NCBI GenBank assembly: GCA_963970005.1
Contig: CAXAMN010025328.1
Span: 464,615-528,614 of the forward strand
Reading direction: 5' to 3'
Origin: Durusdinium trenchii
Lineage: Eukaryota > Sar > Dinophyceae > Suessiales > Symbiodiniaceae
Length of the DNA stretch: 64,000 nt
Below, one piece after another: positions 1-10,829 of the stretch (position 1 is its first letter; each line of letters begins with the position of its first letter). The notes beneath the pieces are model-generated. The model was not told where the DNA came from. It saw nothing but the letters and a program-made list of their open reading frames with translations, and ran no database searches. The position numbers and the translations under genes were made by a program.

Positions 1-68
1 GTTTGCCCCTTCCAACCATTTACCAAACAATCGGGCAAGAAAACAGCACATGTCCGGAGGGTACTCTT

Positions 69-3000
69 TTAATGAGCTGGTAGCCCATTCCTTCCCACAC
101 AGACCGATCGAGGTTGAAGTTGGGCAAACAGTGGTCCTACTCTGCTTTTCAAGCGCCTCCGTCGTCTCGTGCGACAGTCCTGCAATGAAAAGGGTGGTAG
201 GTTTGGGGCTTTTCGCTCCGAAGTGAGACTGTGAAAAAGGCCCGTCATCCTTAGCCAGTCAACCATCACCGTCTCCCAGATGCTCGGAGCTTGTCTGTGC
301 TTGGTATGGAAGTCATGCGGATTGCGGGGATGCTCAAGGACCGCAAGTCCTCCCACAAGCGCCAATTCCAATATGGAATGCAGAGCGAAGCACATGAGTT
401 CGTTTCCTACTGCTAACTGCTGCCCTTCTTTCAAGCTGACATGCACAACGCCCCATGGTTCCTTTCTTGACCTTAAAGGACGAGGAGGGTGCTTACATCC
501 CTCGACTGGCTGGAACCTTGCAATTGTCCAGGTTTCGCACGGCGGCCCTGCATAAATTGCTGCTATTATTCCTAATCGGATAAGCCTCAAGATTGCTGTC
601 TGCTGATCGGCATCGGTTAAATTGCCATGGTCAGCAGAGACCATAACATCAAGAGAAATCACGAAAAGCATCGTCGCGCTTGGTATTGTGAGACTCTCCA
701 ATGCTTGCTGGAGGTCATGCATGCGTCTTCGGCCGCTGAAAAAATGCAGGACATACATTTCTGAAAAAGTGCTTGGCACTCGAGGGGTGGCCCGCATAAC
801 ATGGATTTTCGCTCTGTCGTCTTCCCGTTCGAGAGACTCTAACGTCACATGATCCATGTTATTCTTTTGTCGCATGCGTGAAACTGCTTGGATGGTCTGC
901 TCGGTAGCCTCACAAATTGTCTGCTGTTCTGGTTTGTTGAATTCAAGAGCCCATGTCCGAAGGACCTGCAAGATGTCATCAATTGGCATGGCCCGGTAAG
1001 CAACCCTCAGCAGCGTGTCAGCGAGCGCTGCAACGAAGCCCGACTCCTCCTCAGGAGGTGCAAAGTCTCGGAGCGCTTCTTGCAATTCACTACGGAAAAG
1101 CTCGGCATCTCGTTGGATCGGCTCTGGAGGTACCTGTTCGGTCCCTTGAGTCCGAGTCCATGGAAACTGAGGGTGTTTAGGGGCTGCTCCCGCCTGATCC
1201 TTGAGAAGTTCATGATTCTTCCAGAAATACGTGCAGCACGCCCGACTGTATCGGAGGTGGTTCTTCAGAGACCCCAACGTTGGGTATTGTTTCGCACAGC
1301 ACCAACAAGTTGTCCCTGTTACGGCCTCCCCTTCCATCGTTTTGTAGGCGTGCACAATGTTAGCATGGAGAAACCAAGCATTTTTCTTCTCGAAGCCTTT
1401 ATTGCATATCAGGCAAAGATGTTTCCATTCTTGAACCATGGTGCTTTGGTCACATAGAGAACATCGGATGAGTGCGCTTAGCACTCTGTGGTAGGCTCTG
1501 GTTACTTGCTGCGCTCGTAGGCGGTAGAGTCGCCACCTTTCTGCAGCTCTTCGAACTGTCGACTTCCATCGATTCGTTGAAAGTGCACAAATCGACCTGC
1601 AAGCTTGACTGGGTGTCATGTTGCGAAAACCTCTCTCCATCTGGAGGGCATCATATACCCATTCAATTGCATGTCGGTAGATCTCAGCAGTCGGCTGATC
1701 GAGATGCGTTACCGTCCAAACTGGATCGGGAGCATGCAGAAGCATGGTTGCATAGTGTCTGGCTCTAGCTGCATGGAGGAGATCAACTGGACTCGGACAT
1801 TCAAAGGTACGGCATACTGTCTCATGCGACATTTTCCCCTCCCTTTGGGGTGCTCGAAGGCGCTGCAAGTTCCAGTACGAGACCTGAAAATGCTTCATGT
1901 CTGCTTTCGACATCGCTGGCCAGGCCCCTATTCCCCATGTGTACACTGCCATGACTAATGCTTGGAACAGCTGTGCTTTCACCTTGTCAACTATATTTCG
2001 TTGACGAAATATTGCTTTCGCAGACCTCCAATAGGCTTGCCTGGCTTTGGCAAATCTCATGGATATCTCTGCGGATAATGTGCCTTTAAATGTCAGAATT
2101 CCACCTAAATGCTTGTACTGCGGCACGAGTGGCAGACTGAGTCCCATCTTCTCAGTGAGAACAGGGAGTTCAGCTTGCGCATTCTTGAACAACTGTCTTC
2201 TTGTGTGCACAGAGCCTGGTCCTCGTAATAACACAAGCGCCGCCGTTTTGGTCGGGCCACAAGAAATTTCCATTCCGATGGAATGGAGTTCATCGACAAG
2301 CACTTGCATAACTCGGGGGAGAGTATGCCATATCATCCGTGGCTTTTCTACTGTAATCATAAGTGCTATATCGTCTGCCCATGTCACCTGCAGCAAGGGC
2401 ATCTGCTCTTCGCACACAAGCTGGCTGGGGCAAACAGTTCGATCGAATTTAGCCGCTAGGGTCACGAGTGAACTGTTCTCTAATGTTCTCTGGACTTTCT
2501 TCAGGACTTGTGACAGGAGCACGTTGAAGACAACATCAGCCCAACTATCACCCGGCCTAGTGCCTTGTTCCGTGCCTACTACTGCTTCACCGTCAACAGA
2601 AAACCAAGTGCCTTGTAAGCTCTCTTGGAGGACTTGCTGTCTTGGTACTGATTTAGTGAGCGCAGCATAGGCTGTTCTACCTTGTAGTGCCTCATGGAGT
2701 GCTGGCATTACTTCTGGACCAAGTCCTAGTCTTTTCACTATCTGCGCAATGTCCTGGTCGGACGCGTCAGCTCCTGTTGCGATCTCGCGCAACGCTTTGT
2801 AAAAGGCAGAAGCAATGTCAACGAAGAGAACAGCTGCACTCTTATTATTGCTTTTGCTCCATCTCAGGAAGGATCTTGTGAGTTGCGCCCCGAATTGTGC
2901 TTGCTGATGAGGTTTCCCTCCAAGCTGCATGGAATGTCCAGCTACTAAATATGGCTCGTTAATCCACTTACGCAAGCTTGCTCGGGTTATTTTCCCCATG

Positions 3001-4620
3001 ACATTCATAAGCAGAATTCCTCGGTGATTCGCACACTCTGCCATTGATCCTTTCCCTTTATAGAGCGCAAAAAGGTGACCACCCTTCCATGTAAGGGGCT
3101 CTTCCACTCTTAGGGCTAGTTTCAAGGCCAGTGGGTAAAGAATTTTGGACGCTTTCCCTGGGATAGCCTTGAAGAGCTCTTCCGGGATACCATCTGGTCC
3201 CGTTGCTTTGCCCGCCGTGGCTGCTCGAATTGCACTTTCTACGACGAACATGGACGGGATGTCCTCAACATCATAGGTCATTGGTTTGCATCTGTATATT
3301 TGTCGCCGCAGGTGTTCCTGCACAAACTGTTCAACCCTGATGATTTGCCCCGCTTCTACAGAGGCGAAATGACTTGTCCAGCGTTGGTTCTGCGCTGCTC
3401 TGTCGAGAATTGGATGTCCTTCTGTGTCAAGCAGTTTTGGTAGCGGTTGTAAGACTGCTGCCTGCTTCTTAGCTGGCTTCAAAACTGGTCTTAATTTCCG
3501 ATACACTTCGGCAGGCGAGCATTCACTCACTTCCTGGGCAATCTTAGAAAGAAAGTGGTTCCTATCCTGACGAAGGCATACTTTCAATCTAGTAGCGAGT
3601 TGCGAGGTTTGTGCAACAAGCTTGGCAAACTTCTGGTTGAAGGCAATTGTCCAACTGTGTGTTCCGTGATGTGCAGACTTGCGAGCCCAGGTGGAAAACA
3701 CTAAGGACAGGATCTGATATCGCTCTATCAGTCGAAATTGCCGCAAGGCACGCTTGTTGGCTACCATCGATGAGTATACCTCTCGAGTATCAGGTTGCGT
3801 ATACTCTGGCGTTTTGCGTTTAGGTGCTGGAAAATTCTTGCTCAGCTCCTGCTGGAAGTATAGCGTGAGCTGAACGGCATGATCACTTGCATTCGTGGCC
3901 CAATCTGGCTGCGGACATCGGTCAAGTATATCGAAGATCTTGGCTTTGTTGGATGGATCCATAATCGCCATGGTATCGATTCGGATTTTCTTCTTTGGTG
4001 ATTGGTACCCTTGTTCCCAGTAGACGTCAACTACCGTGGCTATGTGGTCCCATCCTGCATGTCCTGCAGATAACTCAGGATCTGTCCAGGCTTCTATCCA
4101 AGCTCTACTCCAAAGCATGTCGAACAGGACATAGTCCAAACGATGTTCTTTTCCTGATCCGGCGTGGATCCACGTAAACCAGGGGCCCCACTGCGATTCG
4201 GTGAATGTGGCCGGTGCAAAAAGCCCAAGTCTCTCCACAAATCCTTGAAAGTGTGGCGTATTGGAGTTAGGACGCGGCTCCATCAAGTCTCCTAGACCAA
4301 CCGTCGGCGGTCCTGACCAGACTGCATTTGCATCAATCAGAATGATGGGGACAGCATCTTTCTTATATTGCTCGATTTGGTCTCCTAGTTCCTTCCACCA
4401 TGACTCCCTGACCTTATCAGGGTGCCCGGAGTGTGGTGCATGCGCTACGACAATGATCAGACGACCAAAAACCCCTGCATAGCACACAATTAGGCGTTGT
4501 GGATCAGCAAATGCTACTGAAAAGTCTTTGGCATCAAAGGGCTGCTGTTGATCTACCGGAACTTGAAGCGAAATCCACAGCTCAACCCCAAGAGTTCCTT
4601 GCTCGGTGGCTCCACTATAC
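69..4620 (-). CDS. Retroelement segment 6: EEP endonuclease, reverse transcriptase, Cys/His knuckles, methyltransferase-like C-terminus
   Basis: The first in-frame Met is at 4487, but endonuclease sense begins at about 4620 (around GTLGVELWISLQV). Endonuclease motifs are HAPHSGH, IDANAVW, RLDYVLFD and GWDHIA, the last corresponding to the SDH box. Reverse transcriptase follows: ATGPDGIPEELFK near 3.21 kb, motif A FVDIASAFYK near 2.81 kb, motif B EQGTRPGDSWAD near 2.57 kb and motif C WADDIALM near 2.38 kb, with both catalytic Asp residues present. Two Cys/His clusters (CLICNKGF with H..H, and CWCCAKQY with later H and CC) lie at 1.22-1.47 kb. The last 230 residues carry LHFFSGRRR, SLDVM, AGPPCETW and VLEHPRNP, matching the order of motifs I, II/III, IV and VI of C5-cytosine methyltransferases. 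The stop is at 69. Confidence 0.85.
250..765 (-). other. C5-cytosine methyltransferase-like domain fused to the retroelement
   Basis: Within segment 6, LHFFSGRRR (near 745) is like the SAM-binding F.G motif I. SLDVM is like the acidic loop after strand 2. GPPCETW (near 545) holds a Pro-Pro-Cys that matches the catalytic motif IV. EHPRNP (near 330) sits where ENV motif VI is expected. A target-recognition region and motifs VIII-X are not clear, and the domain is short (about 170-200 residues), so activity is uncertain. Confidence 0.6.
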
Positions 4621-7600
4621 AGAGCCTGAGATGGCTACTGGATCGAATTGCCCCCTGTTGGGACCTGCATTCCTGTAACCCCAGTAAATGAATTTCCTTC
4701 GCGTTGACTTGATCTCTTAATAACCGAGCACGGCCAGTCTCTTTATTGATGGGCGGTGGGACTGGGTCCATCAAAGACAAAACATTGTAACTGGCGCATC
4801 GTAAATTGCAAGTAACAGACTGTGAGCGGGTGTCGACGGATCCAAATCGGATCCCTTGTCTGATTCCGTCCACCTCTGTTGCGTGGTTAGCTGTTGGTGA
4901 CCATCGAAGCTCATTGGCTGCTTTATCGAAGTCCGGCAGCTGCTGTTGATATGCTGGACTGCAAAAAACCCACCATAATTGGTGCAGATCCGGCAACCTC
5001 TTGACAAGTTCGAAAAGCTTGCCTTGATCCGGTGCGATGGCGGTCTGGGATCTCGCTACCTTCGCAGCTACGTCAACCATTTCATTCAAAAGGATGCCCG
5101 TGTGCGCTCGTACATGTGCATGGTAGATATGTCTATCCCCTTGCTGCTGCTCGAGCGCTACGGCTAAAGTTCTGAGAAGGTGGCCTAAGGGAGTGGATGT
5201 CTGGAAATCCCCTAGAGCCTGTTTCCCTGGAACTACTGCATCCCACCTGAAGTAAACTTGCCCTTGCCAACCGAAAGCTCTGGCAAATCTGAGAATCCAC
5301 CAATGAGACCAGATGAGTGCAGCTTGCTCGGCAACTTGCGCTGATAAACGGTTAATTTCTACACCAAAAGTTGTGTTACTCCCGTCTACCACCGAGCCCG
5401 ACAAGACTCCAAGCAGTCCCCAGGTGGCAGGCTGGTGAAATATTATTGCCACTGCCCATCCTGCTTGGTTACCATCGAAGGACCCATCGGTGTAGACCTC
5501 AATGGCATCTGAGTATACTAGGTCTTCATCCCAAGTGCATCTAGGTATTCTGAGAACATCATTTCTAATCTCATCTGGTAGCGGGAGCTGCTTGATGTCG
5601 ATCATCAGCCTATCATTATCACCGAACTCCAAGCATGGTGACAGATCTTGGGATGCCAGAAGCGGCACTCGGTATTGCTTGGCAACCCTGACTGGCATTC
5701 TTGCTGATCGAGCCGGCGTGGGAGCAGGTCGATGACCTGGTCCTGTTGCGAGATGATTAGCAAGACTTATCTTCCTTCCCTGTCTTGGAACTTCATCGAC
5801 AACGAATGTATGGTCCTCTGTGAACACGCACTTTGACATAGTATTGAGTCTTTCTACGAACCAGAAAGTGGTGTTTCCAGGCGGGCGAAGGCCGGCAGTA
5901 CATGGCTTGGTCCATTGCTTGGGTCTTCGAAAAGCCTCTCGCTGTAAGAAACTGACCGCAATGTCAGCTACTTCTCTTCTACTTCTCGTGGCTGACATGG
6001 TTTGGCTTTGAACGTCCTGGCAAAATGGATCCCTCCTCCGCATTTGAAGGGTAACAATGTCTCCATTCTCAATTTCTATTCGCTGCACAAATCTCAGCGG
6101 TCTATCATTGAAACGAACTTCGCACTCAATGGTTGCAAGCTGACACTGCACTGTCTGCTCACATAGTTCGACAACATCACTCTCATCAATGGAACTATGC
6201 CACTCTTGTGCCCAGTAATGGCCTGCTTCATTTCCAGATTCACGGCACATCACGATGATCAATCGACGGGTTGGCATCATTGGTGTCACCGTGACAATGG
6301 CAACAGCAACGAAAGACTCGAATTCCTCAGTGGATCTCCATGCATCATTTACACTGTACTGCCGGAGTGGAGAGAAGGCAACTTCATTCCAATGCTTCCG
6401 AATTTTATGTTTCAGTATTTCCCAAGTGTGCCAGACCTGGACGGGCAGCCGAACGCTCCAACGAGCTGCGAACCCCTGTGGAGCCGGTCGAAAGACTAGT
6501 ACTATACCTCTTTGTCGAAAGGGCTGCTCTTGTGACTGCCACCGTCGTGTGTCCCAATGGCCAATGTCCTGGGTGGAGGTGACCCGGAACCCTCCCGGGC
6601 TTTCTTGGGCATCCTGGACCAGGACTGTGACCAAAGCTCCATTCGTGAGGGATAGCTCTGATTCAGGTGAGACAAGTTCACCATCGATTCTGACCTCACA
6701 GAAGAAGACCGTGCAGTCACGGACATTGGCCAGCTGAACTATTTTCAATGGGGTGATTCCACTATGCATCATGTGAGCTGTCGCCCGAGAGATGATACTA
6801 CTCCATTGCAGCCGCACAACTTCAACAATGATGACTTTCATGCGTGGTGTGTTTCCCCATCTATGTGGGCGAATGGCAAGTGTTGTCATTCCTGGTGAAC
6901 GTCCTACTTGATACTGGCTTGTAACTTCGAATATTCGAAAGCGAACATAGTTGAGGTCCGGCCACCTTGTCCATAAGAGACCGGCAATGTCAAAGGGGTC
7001 CGGTGCATCCCCATAGGCTCGAGCTTCTAGTGGGACTCCTACCAGCGGTTCCTCGGGCCTCAGGATCAGTATATACCTCCCTAAGTCCCATTGGGCTAGG
7101 GCCATTTCTCTCCTGACCACCATTGTGATCCAGTCTCCATCGCTTTCGGGAAACCAAGTTAGCTCCTCAATCTGGTGTTCAAACCAGGAATGCGCTTCAC
7201 TGCCTTCCTGGTTGCCAGTTGCTAATAAAATTGATGAGAGTATCAGACAACTGCTTTGAATTAGTGCGCTTTCATCTTGGTCCCTGTTGTCCCCCAGCAA
7301 ATGTTCGAGTGTGTGTTCATGGACTTCTTCGGTAGGACGTGTCTGCTCTTCAATCACACCACTACTTCCAGGATCTAGGGTCGACCAAGTACTGTGCGTA
7401 ACGAAACTTTGCTCATTGGTGGGCTCTCCTGTGGAATTGATTGGGAGATTTAATTCATGCTGGGAGAGGACTCTGACTCCAAAGACATCTCCCGCATAAA
7501 TTGGCATATCATCCCCCCCAAACACTCTGACGTTATTCAGAAATGCTTCAATTGGAGTGAGTATGACCACTCTTTGTCTTAGACACCAGACAATACCTGC

Positions 7601-9463
7601 TATCCTTTCTATAGGTGCAGCTTGGTACACGAAGACTTGCGATTCCAACACTGTTACTAATTGGACAATCATTGGTCTTCGGTTCCTTTCCATCGCATCA
7701 ATCATCACTATTGACGGTACATTCTGGTGCACCTCGACCGTGGCCGGAAAAGCTCTTGTGTACTCAATGTCAAAAGGGAAGGCAAAATGTTGCAGGTACT
7801 GGACGAAATGATGGATTGGACTGCTGGCTGTCAAAAGGTGGTCCGGACAGGAGATGCCATGGACAGTTGACTCATCTTGCCTGCAAATGACTAGATGAAT
7901 AAACAGCTCACCAGCCATGGTTCTTCTTCCAACAGCTTGGCAGTAATCAGAAACAGAACGTCGAACATGTTGCCATGACTGCATCCAATCATATTCCCTG
8001 TTGGGCTGGGGTCCAACCTGCAACGGAGCACTGCTTAAACTAGACACCGCATCTGTGCCTGCCGCTTCCACGGTGCTCGGGAACGATTCAGAACTGGCGG
8101 AGCCCTGTCTGACTTCAGGAACTCCAGGACGTTGCATAAATGCGATTTCGTCCCACTTGGCTTGGTGTATATAGTCTAGCATTTTCCCCTGAGACGATGT
8201 CGCTGTGTCTTCCTGACTTGGTTCAGCCTGCATCATTACGCTGCTGTCACCCTCGTCTGAATTGTCTGCTGGCTGGTGCATCAGCACTTCCCTGGCACTC
8301 TTAAAGGCATGATGGTGGCTGGGAGTACCCGGTGTGTGCAGCCGATTTGCTATTTGCATCGCTGTCTGTATTGTTCGTTGAGTTGAGTCGGTGTCTGCAC
8401 AACACCTTCTAGCCTTATTAGTGAGCACGAGAGTGAGGCTGGAAGCAGTTGGTACTCTAATGACATCCAGATCTTGAAAGTACATACCACACTTTCCATG
8501 CCGAAAAGAGGCTCCACAGTGGTGCCTATTATCACACCAACCATCCAACCCTAGCAGTACAAACACCGTGTAGACTGTGCATGGTGGGTGGCATAAGACT
8601 GCTCGACGGACGGGTGGCGAGTCAAATGCGTACTCCAAAACCAACGTCAGTGTCGTCGGCATTTCGAATTGGAAGGGAGTAATGATTTGCATCGTAGCCG
8701 GTTGGGCATTGGTGAGAGACAACTCCGGCGGCTGAGGTATCACCGTGAAAGCTAGACCCTCTGCAATTCCACTACCTCTTAAGGGGTGTGAGATCTGTTC
8801 GTGCCATGGAGCACGTGGTCCGATCCCCCATGCAAAGGGACTACCTTCCTGCTGACGGAAATCTCTAAATAACCAACCCTCAATGCGAAAGCTTGATGAT
8901 ACCAAACCCTGTCCTGAGAAATGATGACGCAAATAGTCTACTCCAGGAAAATTCCAGCAATTCTTCATTTCTTGAGGGCGAAGGCGAAGGGGTTCAAGCC
9001 ATGCAAGACCTCCTCCCACACAACGCTGCAAACGGTCAGGTGAAGTGGAACTGTCGCCATCATCCATATGGAGTCGTTCGTCTGTTTGCATAAAACTTGA
9101 GTCATCCCCTTCGTCTTGATTCTCATCATGGCTTGCTTCTACCAGGGTTGCAGTGTTATCCCTTGAGATCTCCTTGGCGACATCTGCACCGGTGGAAGGG
9201 TCCAAAGCAATAAGCAAAAGCTCTCTATTCTTCTCAACGCTTGGCCGAAGGGATCTCCTTTCAACAAGAAACAAGCTTTCATCCCCTTCTTCTTCTGGAA
9301 TCTCTGGATCTTCATCTCCGATCAGCTCTTCTTCACTCGGCTCAAATTCATCATCGCACTGGGAGATCGACTCATCAAAACGGACCTCGATGTCAATCCT
9401 TGTGCCTGTGGCTACCGGAAATTGAATCATCGGTGACCAAATTTGATGATCCGATGAAACTCT
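4553..9463 (-). CDS. Retroelement segment 5: polyprotein with RNase H and start of EEP endonuclease
   Basis: This segment has about 1625 codons from the first Met at 9430. The N-terminal 120 residues are very acidic. Four acidic-to-(F/M/L)(M/I)Q motifs occur near 9.09, 8.24, 8.14 and 7.26 kb. An RNase H type-1 domain lies at about 5.51-5.04 kb: VYTDGSFDG supplies the first Asp, AEQAAL the Glu, FRWDAV the third acidic residue, and HVRAHTG followed by NEMVDVAA the terminal His and Asp. All four acidic positions are thus present. After it comes the first strand of the endonuclease domain (ASYNVLSL) and its catalytic Glu (LGLQECRS). A one-base frameshift near 4620 then moves the rest of the endonuclease into segment 6. 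RNase H upstream of endonuclease and RT is an unusual order, since classical LINEs place RNase H after the RT. Confidence 0.8.
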   Translation of the reverse strand, partial: RVSSDHQIWSPMIQFPVATGTRIDIEVRFDESISQCDDEFEPSEEELIGDEDPEIPEEEGDESLFLVERRSLRPSVEKNRELLLIALDPSTGADVAKEISRDNTATLVEASHDENQDEGDDSSFMQTDERLHMDDGDSSTSPDRLQRCVGGGLAWLEPLRLRPQEMKNCWNFPGVDYLRHHFSGQGLVSSSFRIEGWLFRDFRQQEGSPFAWGIGPRAPWHEQISHPLRGSGIAEGLAFTVIPQPPELSLTNAQPATMQIITPFQFEMPTTLTLVLEYAFDSPPVRRAVLCHPPCTVYTVFVLLGLDGWCDNRHHCGASFRHGKCGMYFQDLDVIRVPTASSLTLVLTNKARRCCADTDSTQRTIQTAMQIANRLHTPGTPSHHHAFKSAREVLMHQPADNSDEGDSSVMMQAEPSQEDTATSSQGKMLDYIHQAKWDEIAFMQRPGVPEVRQGSASSESFPSTVEAAGTDAVSSLSSAPLQVGPQPNREYDWMQSWQHVRRSVSDYCQAVGRRTMAGELFIHLVICRQDESTVHGISCPDHLLTASSPIHHFVQYLQHFAFPFDIEYTRAFPATVEVHQNVPSIVMIDAMERNRRPMIVQLVTVLESQVFVYQAAPIERIAGIVWCLRQRVVILTPIEAFLNNVRVFGGDDMPIYAGDVFGVRVLSQHELNLPINSTGEPTNEQSFVTHSTWSTLDPGSSGVIEEQTRPTEEVHEHTLEHLLGDNRDQDESALIQSSCLILSSILLATGNQEGSEAHSWFEHQIEELTWFPESDGDWITMVVRREMALAQWDLGRYILILRPEEPLVGVPLEARAYGDAPDPFDIAGLLWTRWPDLNYVRFRIFEVTSQYQVGRSPGMTTLAIRPHRWGNTPRMKVIIVEVVRLQWSSIISRATAHMMHSGITPLKIVQLANVRDCTVFFCEVRIDGELVSPESELSLTNGALVTVLVQDAQESPGGFRVTSTQDIGHWDTRRWQSQEQPFRQRGIVLVFRPAPQGFAARWSVRLPVQVWHTWEILKHKIRKHWNEVAFSPLRQYSVNDAWRSTEEFESFVAVAIVTVTPMMPTRRLIIVMCRESGNEAGHYWAQEWHSSIDESDVVELCEQTVQCQLATIECEVRFNDRPLRFVQRIEIENGDIVTLQMRRRDPFCQDVQSQTMSATRSRREVADIAVSFLQREAFRRPKQWTKPCTAGLRPPGNTTFWFVERLNTMSKCVFTEDHTFVVDEVPRQGRKISLANHLATGPGHRPAPTPARSARMPVRVAKQYRVPLLASQDLSPCLEFGDNDRLMIDIKQLPLPDEIRNDVLRIPRCTWDEDLVYSDAIEVYTDGSFDGNQAGWAVAIIFHQPATWGLLGVLSGSVVDGSNTTFGVEINRLSAQVAEQAALIWSHWWILRFARAFGWQGQVYFRWDAVVPGKQALGDFQTSTPLGHLLRTLAVALEQQQGDRHIYHAHVRAHTGILLNEMVDVAAKVARSQTAIAPDQGKLFELVKRLPDLHQLWWVFCSPAYQQQLPDFDKAANELRWSPTANHATEVDGIRQGIRFGSVDTRSQSVTCNLRCASYNVLSLMDPVPPPINKETGRARLLRDQVNAKEIHLLGLQECRSQQGAIRSSSHLRLCIVEPPSKELLGLSCGFRFKFR

Positions 9464-10825
9464 TCAACGGATAAGCTCGCACATCCCCGTCATGGCTGTA
9501 TCAATCAATATTTGCTCTCTACTGCATAGCAGGCTAGTTTTGACTGCTCGTATACTGAAGCGATCGATCCCATCCTTCAGATAATTTACAACAAGGAGAA
9601 TCGCCACCTCATCATCATCTTCCAAATGTCCTACAAGATAGAGATCATCCCTTTCATGCTGTTGCCGAGTGGTTGGTTGCGGATGTGCAGTCCCAATGAT
9701 GTAGTCACTGCTTGGTGGCGCAAAATCCCATAATCGCAGCCGGATCTCAGCTCGAGCCTGCAGCATCCCAACTTGACTACTCCATGCCTCCCGCCATCCT
9801 ACGTCGAGCTGGCGGTATGGATCGGTATGACCGAACCAAAGCAAAAGGACTCGCATGCCTCGGGTACTCAATGGTGCTGCTGCCTGAACTTCCAACTGAA
9901 ATTGTTGTGCTCTATGCCAGGTGGTCTTCTCAAACATTTCTTCTTCAAACAACTGCCAGTGCCTCTCTAAATCAGTTACCCCTTCTCGCTGTAGTCGCGT
10001 GGAAAGAGGCCAACTAGTCTCGGGACATCTGACAAATCTGAAGATGCTCAAATCGAGCTGCGTGAAATCCACCTCATCATCTTCTGTTCTAATCGATTCT
10101 TCCGATTCTTCAAGAGAGGAATCACAAGTTGTGGTACTCCCTTGATCCGAAGCAGGTTCTTCAAGGATCTTGAAGTATAAGCCTGGCTGCAAAGGAATGT
10201 CAACCCAAAAGCGATAGACTGTATCTCGAATTACTGCAGTACATTGACTAGTCTCACGACAAGCATGTTGCGGCAGCGCTCGGTCGAAGATGAAGTCCAC
10301 GCTGTAGGGCGAATTGTGAGCTGGAAGAAGCATCGTAACTAACTCTAGCTCCACACCATTATCAGTTTTCACCAGGAGCGGCCACTGCTCACTCGTCGAG
10401 GTGGGATAGAAAATGAGCGTCGGCTGTCTGGACGCTTGACTAGCTGGTGCCGGTTCTACCCTCTGGAAGTTCCAGCTTTTGTGTCCAGCTCGGTCTGTCC
10501 AAATGGTCGCCCGGAGTTCCTTGCTAGAACGAAGTCTCGACCATGCTACTCTCCTGTGTTGGCTCTGAACTAGCTCCGACCTGTCAGAATCATGAATCCA
10601 CAAGTGCATGAATCCAACATCAACAGCTTCATTGAAATACGCCCTATCATCCGGGCTAAATTCCGTGCTACTTGTAAGCTGCATGAACCCTGTTTCTTCT
10701 GGACAAATTTGGACAGCTCGCTCAAAATTCCGTCTATCTGGTTGAATCCAAAGTGCCAGACTAGTAGCATGTTCAACATCAACAATATCATGAAAACCCC
10801 ATTCTCTCCTGTGGTCTGGTATGGC
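9464..10825 (-). CDS. Retroelement segment 4: unrecognised polyprotein part ending at an in-frame TGA
   Basis: The frame is open from about 10.83 kb, although the first Met used by simple prediction is at 10684. It carries another copy of the FMQ motif (ETGFMQ) near 10.69 kb and an acidic Ser/Glu-rich linker near 10.1 kb. It ends at TGA 9464-9466. Translation beyond that TGA stays open in the same frame into segment 5, so the stop looks like a single nonsense mutation, not a natural gene end. No enzyme domain is recognised. Confidence 0.55.
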   Translation of the reverse strand, partial: AIPDHRREWGFHDIVDVEHATSLALWIQPDRRNFERAVQICPEETGFMQLTSSTEFSPDDRAYFNEAVDVGFMHLWIHDSDRSELVQSQHRRVAWSRLRSSKELRATIWTDRAGHKSWNFQRVEPAPASQASRQPTLIFYPTSTSEQWPLLVKTDNGVELELVTMLLPAHNSPYSVDFIFDRALPQHACRETSQCTAVIRDTVYRFWVDIPLQPGLYFKILEEPASDQGSTTTCDSSLEESEESIRTEDDEVDFTQLDLSIFRFVRCPETSWPLSTRLQREGVTDLERHWQLFEEEMFEKTTWHRAQQFQLEVQAAAPLSTRGMRVLLLWFGHTDPYRQLDVGWREAWSSQVGMLQARAEIRLRLWDFAPPSSDYIIGTAHPQPTTRQQHERDDLYLVGHLEDDDEVAILLVVNYLKDGIDRFSIRAVKTSLLCSREQILIDTAMTGMCELIR

Positions 10826-10829
10826 GGAT

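Noticed and set aside
1..68. 3' end or poly-A tail of the retroelement
   Set aside because: No A/T-rich tail or target-site duplication can be seen before the window edge.
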